Part shown: positions 56,201 through 64,000 of the stretch, piece by piece
Layout: each line of letters begins with the position of its first letter
Numbering within the stretch: position 1 is the first letter of the stretch
DNA from: Blattamonas nauphoetae
Lineage: Eukaryota; Preaxostyla; Oxymonadida
Assembly: GCA_033064195.1 (NCBI GenBank)
Contig: JARBJD010000016.1
Location: 372,001-436,000 of the forward strand
Direction: 5' to 3'
DNA length: 64,000 nucleotides
Translations under genes and position numbers: made by a program
The notes under the pieces: generated by a model
What the model was told of the DNA's origin: nothing
Database searches by the model: none
The model's input: the letters and a program-made list of their open reading frames with translations, nothing else

Positions 56201-56534
56201 AAAGAGCAAAGGATCAAAGAAGGATACTGATGATTTGATCGCAGCCATTGAAGCCCAGGACGAAATCCACATCGCACATACTGGAGGAGATGAACCAGAG
56301 AAGAAGAAGAAAAAGAAGAAGCACGACGACGGAGAGGAAGAGAAGCCAAAGAAGAAAAAGAAGAGAGTTGACAGCGATAATGAAGAAGAGGAGAAACCAA
56401 AGAAAAAGAAAAAGAGAGATGCAGATGATTCTGATGATGACGGAAAGAAGAAAAAGAGAAAGAGAGACGCAGAAGACGATGATGAAGGTGAAAAGAAGAA
56501 AAAGAAGAAGCATAAGAAGCATTCAGATGATTAA
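53236..56534 (+). CDS. AP3D1: AP-3 complex subunit delta (AP3D)
   Basis: Exons 53236-53562, 53603-53980 and 54018-56534 splice in phase to 1073 residues. The adaptin trunk matches delta: SQTLVDMIKGIRAHPTTEE-type start, YVVQLMAQPKFHLKRTGYLV, VRKRAVATLYRILLKLPTSL, LKYLGLWALRQIMDIQPKAV and EPVFKQAVVDCILTAARDDN. Past residue 620 it is highly charged, with long lysine/glutamate-rich and serine/aspartate-rich tracts; AP-3 delta homologues often end this way. AP-3 sorts membrane proteins to lysosome-like organelles. The C-terminal basic-acidic repeats (KKKKK/DDDE) are longer than usual and might also reflect a nuclear or scaffolding role. Convergent with TFIIB across the inverted-repeat element. Confidence 0.85.
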
Positions 56535-57135
56535 TCGACACATCTTTTCCTATGCTCACTTACTGTGAATTTCATTCATTTTCCTCTTGAATCCTGCCTT
56601 TCAAAATTGTCATTTTTTGAGAACTGTACCAATATGTGAGAAAATTTTTGAAAACTTGGGACAGCAAGCCCCCGTACCACTTATTAAAAACTTTCGTCTG
56701 GTGGATAATTAGTTGTGAATGAGCATCATTCGGTGGTTGATGACTTGTGTTGGTGCCTCTAGAGGAAATACCACACTTTTTTTCTCTTCTCATTTTCTCA
56801 CTCTCTAGTCATTATATTGAGCGATCGGTGGATTTATTCTGAAGAAAAAGGTACAATATGTTGAAAGTTTCGAATAGAAATCAGTTTTGTCACCTAGATC
56901 GAATTTTCACCTCATTCTTGGATCTATGATCTATCCGAAAACAAACACAGATTTATATAGTCAGAGTTCTCCTCATTCACAAAGTTCACAAAAAAACTGA
57001 GATACTTCGTTTTTACGAGCTGGGGTACGCTCCCAAGTTTTCAAAAATTTTCTCACATATTCCGAGTTTAGTTGAAAAAAATGCAAGTTATTGTCGTGAA
57101 ATGGGCTAGAAATGAAGGTGCAAATGAAAAATCAA
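56535..57135. other. 600-bp convergent intergenic region holding an inverted-repeat element
   Basis: No gene is visible between the AP-3 delta stop and the TFIIB stop. Most of it is occupied by the 431-bp element with perfect 31-bp inverted ends at 56631-57061. The DNA is AT-rich and carries possible 3' untranslated regions for both genes, so transcription through it would read the inverted repeats. Confidence 0.6.
56631..57061. repeat. 431-bp element with perfect 31-bp inverted repeats (MITE-like)
   Basis: The left end begins AATATGTGAGAAAATTTTTG and runs to 56661 (31 bp). The right end at 57031-57061 is its exact reverse complement. The interior has no coding capacity. Short, AT-rich, non-coding DNA with perfect terminal inverted repeats is typical of miniature inverted-repeat elements or foldback elements. 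I find no clear target duplication (left flank ...TGTACC, right flank CCGAG..., at best a CC dinucleotide). Perfect identity over 31 bp suggests either recent insertion or selection, for example as a hairpin in the 3' ends of the two convergent genes. Confidence 0.7.
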
Positions 57136-58143
57136 TCAAGGTGGAGGTGGGCTGGCTGACACCGGAGCAAAGTTTGTTGGAATGACTTCTCCCCAATTTG
57201 GGTAGATATCTTTGTATGCATGACGAACTGTTTGTTCTCCGATGTCAATAACAGTAGCTATCTCTTTGAATGATTTTGGAGTTGATGAAAGTTGAGAAAT
57301 TAGGTAGATTGAGACGGCACAAATTGTCTTTGGATTTCTCCCTCCAAGATGTCCCCTAGCCAAAATATTTTCGGAAGCTGTTGACATTGCATCAACAATT
57401 GGTCCCTTAAGTGCGAGTTTATGGCAATATTGGCGGATATAGACGTCAGTGGCTGCTTTTGTGAGTTTCTCAGGAACTCTCTCCTTGACAAATTTATATG
57501 CTTTTGAAATGCCACTACGTTTTAGATCATTAGCGTCGCAGATTTCTTTGATAGATTTTGGAACGTCAAGTTGCTTGCACGCTGCATAGATGCATGTGGC
57601 ATAAATTGTTTTCACATTCTTTCCTCGAAGGACTTGCCCAGTAATAATTTCATTGTAAATACTACACGCAAGGTCCACGACATTTTTGCTGAGTCCGAGC
57701 TTATCACACATCTCCGTGACTGCTCCAGCGGCTTGAAGCATTGTTCGTTCTGTTCTGGACATCGAGTTCCCTGTTTGAATTCGAAGTGAAGTACTATCCA
57801 GGCCACCACGAACTTTTCTACCTTGTGCATCAGTCGAGGAAATTCGTGTGGAAACAACATTTGTGAAGCGTGGATCGTAAGCGGCTCCGACACGATTCAT
57901 CTCATCTCGGTTTCCATCATCATTTGAGAAGGTCCTCCATTCTGAATGACGATCAACAATGCGTTCTGCAAGAACAAGACCACAGTTTAGACAAACAACA
58001 TCTCCTGTTTTGTGATTTTCAATAATTCGTTTATTTCCTGGAATTTTTAATGCAAACAAAAAGAAATGGTTGAAACAACTGCAAATGAGACCTGGACACC
58101 TAGGACATTCGTATTCGAAATCATCAGCATCAGCGTTGTGCAT
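57136..58143 (-). CDS. TFIIB: Transcription initiation factor TFIIB
   Basis: Exons 58143-58092 and 58037-57136 splice across a 54-nt intron to 317 residues. The zinc ribbon uses CPRC and CLNC, joined by the intron (CPRCPG then NKRIIENHKTGDVVCLNCG). The B-reader follows (RIVDRHSEWRTFSNDDGNRD), then two cyclin folds (CDKLGLSKNVVDLACSIYNE, LRGKNVKTIYATCIYAACK, and IVDAMSTASENILARGHLGG, RNPKTICAVSIYLISQLSST) with the DNA-contacting GEQTVRHAYKDIYP helix. It recruits RNA polymerase II to TBP-bound promoters. Length matches the usual 310-350. The intron within the zinc ribbon removes a frame that would insert 18 extra residues. Convergent with AP-3 delta. Confidence 0.92.
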   Translation of the reverse strand: MHNADADDFEYECPRCPGLICSCFNHFFLFALKIPGNKRIIENHKTGDVVCLNCGLVLAERIVDRHSEWRTFSNDDGNRDEMNRVGAAYDPRFTNVVSTRISSTDAQGRKVRGGLDSTSLRIQTGNSMSRTERTMLQAAGAVTEMCDKLGLSKNVVDLACSIYNEIITGQVLRGKNVKTIYATCIYAACKQLDVPKSIKEICDANDLKRSGISKAYKFVKERVPEKLTKAATDVYIRQYCHKLALKGPIVDAMSTASENILARGHLGGRNPKTICAVSIYLISQLSSTPKSFKEIATVIDIGEQTVRHAYKDIYPNWGEVIPTNFAPVSASPPPP

Positions 58144-58251
58144 CGTAAATTGATTTTGGCTCGATCACTGATTGCGTTGAAAAGTTCGAGATAAACAGCA
58201 AAGACCAGTGTGCAAGGGCAAAAATGAAACAAAGTTAGATGAAACAAATAA

Positions 58252-61200
58252 CTAAATATCGGTCAGAGGATTGGGAATCGGGGTTACGAGCGAATCATCA
58301 GGAGGTGCTCTGATTGGAGTCTGTAGAGAATAGGGGAGTGAGGAATCAACTGGGAGATTTTGATGGAAGGGAGTGATGAGATTAAAGTAGCTTGGAGTAA
58401 CAAAGACGACGTTTGGAGAAAAGTATCTCGCAGTCGGTGAGATGACACTCTTGAGAGGAACATAGGGATGACTTTTGTCCTGTGAAGAAGAAAGAGGAGG
58501 AAGATGATGACTGGAAAAAGGGAGATACAGTGATTGTTCCAATCCGAATAATCTTGAAGGAATTAAAGGGAGAGAATGTTGGCATTGATGGGGGAAATGA
58601 AGAGGCGTGGGACATGGTGAACATTCCGTTTTGGTGGATGGCATCCACCAGATCGGAAAGCGAGTAGGGAACAAGGTTGTGCCGGAGAAGTTGGAGCCAG
58701 GACCTGAAAAGAAGATAATGAATCTGGAAAACAAACGTTGGGAACAAATTACAAATGGTTTCCAAATTTTGGCCTGTCCTTTCTTCGATCGAGGGGGATG
58801 TCTCGATTCGGAGTTCCTTGAGAGCGATGAGATATCGAATGATGAGTTCCTTTTCTCGCTTTCGATGTCGAACGTGGCTGATGACGGCTTTCACGGCTTC
58901 AATCCCGTTGCTTTCCTCAACATCGAGAAATAGTGATGCAAAGTAAGACAAGAAGGAAGGAAAAGATTCGAAGCGAGGATGGCGACGGGAGAGAATGGAT
59001 TGTTTCGATTTCAAAGGCTTCTGAGTACGAGGGGGAGCACGAGGAGAGAGTTCTCGGGCGATCATGGGTGACAGACTTGGCTGGGCGTAGTTGTGGTATT
59101 TGGATTCGTCATCGCGAGTGTTGGTAGCGATGAGGTCGAGCATGTAGAAATAGTCCGTGCTTCGTCGGATTTGCTCGTCGTGGTAGACTTTGGAGTCTTC
59201 GAGGGAGGGAGGAAGGAGAGGGATGTCTGAGATGGATGTGGTGGCGATGCGAGTTGAAGGATGGTGGGATTGGTGTGGGAGAGAGTCACGATGTGTTTGG
59301 AGAGGGGATCCGTTTGGGTCTGGCAGTTCAGGCGATGAAGACAGATGCACAGAGCTTGACGGACTGTGTGAGTGTGGTGAAGAGTGGAACGACGATGGGT
59401 ATTGTGTTGGGGAGATCATTCCATTTTGCGGGAGAGGTTGCATGAGCGGATTCTTGTCAAAAGTGTTTGTTGCTTGGGTGAAAGTGAGGATACTTGTAGA
59501 TGGAGATGGACCTGTGTTCGGAGAAGACTGAGAAAACTGGAGTGAAGTGCCGAATTGATTGGGGACACCGTTCGGATACATGAGGGGCGAAGAATGCGGA
59601 GACATCCCAACTGGGTATGTCATCGGGCTTGTCTGGTTTGGACCGTTCGACCTCCTCTTTGTGCCGGAGAGCGACCTGGCCAATGGCCGCTTCGGAGAAG
59701 TGAAGGAATTGTAGGACTGCTCAGGTGAGATGTTGGAGATGAGAGACGGTCGGTTTGAGGGACGGCCAGGATGGGTTTTGTGTGTCTGTCGATGATAAGA
59801 CACTGTCGGTGATTGATCGTCGGAATCATTCGAAGAGTCGCTTTTTGAATCCGCAGATGATTCCTCATCAGTCTCCAACGGCATTCTTTCATCCGTTTCT
59901 CTCCGCTCCGGATCCTCACAAGCAGAGTTGAGACTCCCAACGACCGTTGTGCTTGGAGCGTGTTGCCGTTCGCTGGTCTTTTCCGCCTCGAACATCTCCA
60001 TCATTGCATGGCCTGGTTTGGGTTGATTGGGAGGTGCTGTTTGGTGACTTGGCCTCTCATCAAGATCCAACGATGCATCCGATGATCGATCGTCGTCTGA
60101 GAGATTCTCTTCGAATGCGTCCCAATCGACGTTATCGGCGACATAAGAGAGGGTTGGGGATGAGGCAGGAAAAATGCCATGTCTTGGAGAAGAATCAGAG
60201 AGTCGACCGTTGTGGGAGTTTGGGTGTCTTTGTTTCATCAACTTCTCTGCAGATCGTTGCATGATGAATTGACTCAATCCGTGAGATGGCATCTGTTCAA
60301 GAGGCTGATCTGTGAACAGGTTGAAAATCAGGAAGGGATGCGGTTTGGGATTCGAAGTGTTCCTGTCTGGCGTTGAGAGTGGGTTGGATGGCTCTCGGAG
60401 GGGTTGATCATCCACTCCAAATAAAGCTTCCATTCTTTCTCTCTTCCTTTGTTCAATCGCTTCTTTGATTTCGTGTTTGAACGTCTCTGCCAAGGTTCGG
60501 TCGCGATCTGATATTTCGTCGTTTGCGGCTGAGATTGACTTTGACATCGGAGAAGTCCCATCAACAACGAATGAGACTGCTCGTTTTGATGTTTTTTCTG
60601 TTTTTGATCGTTCATCCAGAAAAATCATTGACTCGATGAAGTCGGCGAGATCATTCAGAGCGTTGTTTGGGTTCTGATCGACTGCGAGGGGAGCAGCTAT
60701 TCCTTTTTTGAGCATCGGCTGAACGCCTCGTGTGAGGAAGTGATGGTGTCTGCGAGGAGACGAGAAAGGAAGCAATGACTGGTCACCGAGAAGTGTTGTA
60801 TGAATTCGGTCTTCCATTTCATACAGCGCATCCGTTCTTCGGTTTCGGCGACGTTTCTGCAGCTCAATTTCGGTATCGTTCCAGTTCAGTCTGTTTTCGT
60901 CCGATGTTGAGAGGGGAGAGAAGAGATCGTCCACCGAGATCGGTTCTGTGATTGACAGTTTGGATCCTTCTTCTTTCTTGTCTGTCTCAGATGACGAAGA
61001 GAAGCCAAGCAGGTAGTTCTTGAGATTGTTCAGCTGATGATGTCTGTCTTCCTCTGTGTTGGTTTCGAGCTGTTCGTCAATAACTTTCAACGTGAGAGAA
61101 TTAAGGAGCTTCCACAAATAATGGAATGAGTTTCCTTTTTCTCCAATTCCCGTTTTCGAAGGGATGAAAGAATCCCGATTGTTTCCATTCCATCCAGCAA

Positions 61201-63810
61201 AGTCCCTGATCTCCATCCTCACTCCATACCTTTCTCCTTCAGTTCCTCTTCCCATAATGATGTTGCCCACTTTGAGAAGATTTTGGATCCTCATGCTGGT
61301 TGTGAAGAGCACTTGACCAAGTTCTGTCATTGACGCAAACGCTTCTTTCTCGAGGAGAGCCCTGAATGGGAGGGCTAAGAGAATCTCGTGGAAGATCGAT
61401 GGCGCCATGGTCACATTGCTGTTCAGAAAATAGCGGCGGAGGAGAACTCGAGTGAGGTTTGTGTCGTTCAGGTGAATCAGAAGGATGTGGAGGAGAGTTG
61501 TGACCGTGTTGGGTGTCAAGTTGGTCAGAGACTCCACAATATGCCTGAAATTAAAATGATACTGACTCACAATTCCTGTCGTTGCATCAAGAAGAAAGTG
61601 CTCGAATTGATCAGTCTGAGTAATGCGGTCAAAAGTGTAGTTGAGTGGAACAGTCGGTTGGTAGATGTTCATTTCAGCGTCATCGAGACTTGGGTATGCA
61701 GAATACTTTGTTGTTCCTGACTTCGTTTCTGGTGAAAGCTTGTCTTCCACTTCAAAGTTCTTGTGGAGCTTCCTCTCTGCGTGATACTGAGAAATAGCTT
61801 GTGCATAGCGAAGTGGCGGTGATGCAGTGATGGTGGCAAGTGGGTGTGGGATGAAGGAAGGCGGGGAGAGCGATCGCTGCTTGAATCCAAGGGGCGTCGA
61901 ATCGAGTGAAATGGTTGATTGTGACATGGGAGACGACGAATGAGAGAGAGGCGATTCCATCAACGTTGATGACGAGACCATTCGCGACGGGACAATTGAC
62001 TTTCTGGGTTCGAGATTTTTCTCTTCCTGCTGGCCAGGGAAGAGTGTTCTGATGACAGAATCTGGGACAGAGTGGAGTGATGTGTGATGAAAAAGGAAGT
62101 CATCGTCAAGTTGATCTTTCCTTCTTCGAGAGAAGAATGTCTTCAGTTTTGAAAGTGGTGAGGGCGTGTTTTTGGTGTGCGTTGGGCGAGATCGTGTGGA
62201 AGACGTTGGGAGAGTTAAAGACTGCGACGTTTGATCTGAGCTTGGAATTGTTGGAAAAATAGTTTCTGGCGAAGCATCTGTTGCATATGACAAGATGAGT
62301 GACGAAGCGAGTGGAGGGTCTGCAGTTTGAGAAACAGACGAGGCGATTGATTGGTCGAAAAACGACGATGTGGAGAGATCGAGATATGATGTGTTGGTTT
62401 TGCGTTCGTGTGGGACGTTGAAAATGCGCGAGCGAGTGAGAGATTTGCCTGAAAAGAATGATTTTGGGATGGAGTGCCCCGTAAGTGGGTTGGAACTATG
62501 AACAGAGGACGGGGGATGATGCGGGATGGTGTGGATGTGGAAGGGGAAGTACATGTGTGGTTGAGGCTTGGATGTGTTTTGAGTTTGGAAGGAGCTTAGC
62601 GACATCGGCGAATTCAACGGCGTTTCGGTTGAGTTATCATTTGATTGAAAAAGGACTGTTGTCCTTTGTGATTGACCAAACCCGAATTTTTCTGCTGTGA
62701 AATGAGTTGTGAGTGGATCAAGCGGACGGGAGGACTTTGGGAGAGATTTGAAGAGGACGGAATTGGAGAGGCAGAGGGAGACAGTTGGCGGGTGTTGTGG
62801 AGCAAAGTCGAGGATGAGTGTGAAGTGTGTGGGGTGTGTCATGAAGATGAGGTCTTTGTACGGTGCAAAGATGAGAGAGTGTGATGTGATGAGTGACGAG
62901 AGTGATGTGACTTGGTTTGTGGTTGTGGCTGATCGGCTTGAAGAGAGAGTGGACTGGCTGTAGGACGATTGGTGCGCTCGAAAAGTGTATTGAGGTGACG
63001 AGAGGTTCGATTGTGAGTGTTGAACCAATATGTCCTTTGCTGTTGACTTGTGAAGAATGTTCACCACTTCCTTAGTTGGAATGTCTGGTCCGTTGTTCGG
63101 GTTTGTTTGGTTGCGCTGAGTCAGATACGATGAGATCGAGTTGATCGTTTCGACAAAACTGTGGGATTGGATGGGATCTGTGGTGGCTGTGACGAACGGC
63201 ACAAACACCTGGTGCTTCCGAGTGTTCATCTCGCGGAGAACGAAAAGATCGACAAGTGACAGGGTGTCCAGATACTTCTTTGAGATTGAGTTGATGATTT
63301 CTGTTTCGATTGTGAGAAAAGGTGCTGCGATCTGGAGCAGTTGAGACAAAGGAAGCGAAAGATTGAATGCTTGAGACCCACTCATACTTAGCGACGGTGA
63401 CCCATGTGAAAATATGTCTGGATTGTGCTCATCTCGACTGTCCTGTTGAGTTGATTGCCAAAGTGTGTTTATTCGATCGGTAATGATAGTATTCTCGTGT
63501 TTAGCCTCTTCAGTTTTCTCAGAAGTCATTTCCATCAAGGCAGTTGTGTATTTATTGACAGAATAGAGACATGACGCGAATAATTGTTGGTCAGGAAAGA
63601 GTGGAGGGCGGACAAAGTGTTGTTGGACTAAAACGTATGATTCTGAGCGAATTCTGATCAATTTCAAGACAAGATTTGGGTTCCGTGTTCCGTTTAGAAA
63701 TGAGAACGAAGGAAGGAGTGGGATGTGTGGATATGGAGGTGGTGGAGAATAGAACTAATGAAAGGAATTGGACAGAAAATAAATCAAACATGAGAAAGAT
63801 AGTGTTCCAT
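58252..63810 (-). CDS. Large unidentified protein, about 1824 residues
   Basis: Exons 63810-63790 (MEHYLSH), 63754-58529 and 58479-58252 join in phase; introns are 35 and 49 nt. A further 33-nt in-frame stretch inside exon 2 (near 58690-58730, GTTTGTTTTCC to TTTTCAG) may also be an intron. The first 80 residues look globular (LVLKLIRIRSESYVLVQQHF). Long serine/proline-rich disorder follows to about residue 700, then a helical domain (HIVESLTNLTPNTVTTLLHI, LLRRYFLNSNVTMAPSIFHE, FHYLWKLLNSLTLKVIDEQL) and, after more disorder, a conserved-looking C-terminal helical domain (EAVKAVISHVRHRKREKELI). I do not recognise the family; a GTPase regulator or trafficking scaffold is only a guess. The C-terminal exon reads DKSHPYVPLKSVISP. 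Confidence 0.65.
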
Positions 63811-63843
63811 TAGCAGTTTGGGTTTTGAGCCAATCGAATAACT
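63811..63843. promoter_or_regulatory. 33-bp divergent promoter
   Basis: Only 33 bp separate the ATG codons of the large minus-strand gene (63810) and the plus-strand gene beginning at 63844. Leaders must be a few bases long, or promoters lie inside the coding regions. No motif can be named in such a short gap. Confidence 0.45.
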
Positions 63844-64000
63844 ATGAGCTACAAGGAAAAACCTCGTCGAACTTTCCTGATAGACGAATATACATCGAAT
63901 GAATGGATAAAATACTCTTGCAAGGATAGCATAGACTCTATCATTCTCAATGCTTATCCAGAGAGGTTCTTCAAACGTCGAATCGTGCTCAGGCGGTTTA
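63844..64000 (+). CDS. 5' end of a gene running off the window
   Basis: ATG at 63844 opens a frame of 52 codons without a stop to the edge (MSYKEKPRRTFLIDEYTSNE, then DSIDSIILNAYPERFFKRRI). Composition is protein-like and the start fits the divergent layout. It is too short to identify; it may continue through an intron beyond the window. Confidence 0.5.
   Translation, partial: MSYKEKPRRTFLIDEYTSNEWIKYSCKDSIDSIILNAYPERFFKRRIVLRRF

Noticed and set aside
1-64000. rRNA genes, CRISPR arrays, bacterial operons
   Set aside because: Nothing in the window resembles rRNA, CRISPR repeats or Shine-Dalgarno-led gene strings; introns and families are eukaryotic.

Overview
The window looks like nuclear DNA of a flagellated, single-celled eukaryote. 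Several things point this way: short spliceosomal introns (about 29-120 nt, most 30-60), very short intergenic gaps, many divergent gene pairs, three axonemal proteins (CFAP57, CFAP91, CFAP46) and general eukaryotic genes (Sec15, AP-3 delta, TFIIB, DPY30, dolichol kinase, a POLE3-like histone fold). TAA, TAG and TGA all serve as stops, so the genetic code is standard. Decayed beta-helix repeat genes, a virus-like fossil and a phage-type Dam methyltransferase together suggest a metamonad, perhaps an oxymonad-like lineage. That placement is inference from recalled biology, not from a search.

Layout. Bases 1-515 hold the 3' end of a gene with a WWE-like domain. Bases 500-2981 hold a virus-like fossil with an S74-type chaperone domain. 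Bases 3000-10860 are accessory and decayed: a 2551-bp hAT-type DNA transposon (3691-6241) with a perfect 8-bp target duplication, an unidentified broken or multi-exon gene (6.4-8.5 kb), beta-helix remains (8.5-10.1 kb) and a WD40-like remnant (10.1-10.9 kb). From 10.9 kb on the DNA is gene-dense: POLE3-like, Sec15, a CCT-theta fragment, a Dam-type N6-adenine methyltransferase, a secreted protein with a DHTQGP motif, dolichol kinase, a kelch/PSI membrane protein, DPY30, two divergent cyclins, a telobox-type Myb protein, a secreted saposin-like protein, and two proteins of unknown function.

Bases 30.6-53.1 kb form a ciliary block: CFAP57, CFAP91, an unnamed helical protein and a 4743-residue CFAP46. 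The last part carries AP-3 delta, a 431-bp inverted-repeat element, TFIIB, a large unidentified protein and the first exon of a gene that runs off the end.

Most gene models needed introns to be placed by eye. I accepted a model when splice phases agreed and the spliced protein matched a family better than the raw open frame. Family names are from recalled motifs. The most interesting leads are the intron-bearing Dam-type methyltransferase next to a secreted protein, the dated-looking hAT insertion, the 31-bp perfect inverted repeats near 57 kb, the ciliary gene block, and the very short introns and 4-nt first exon.
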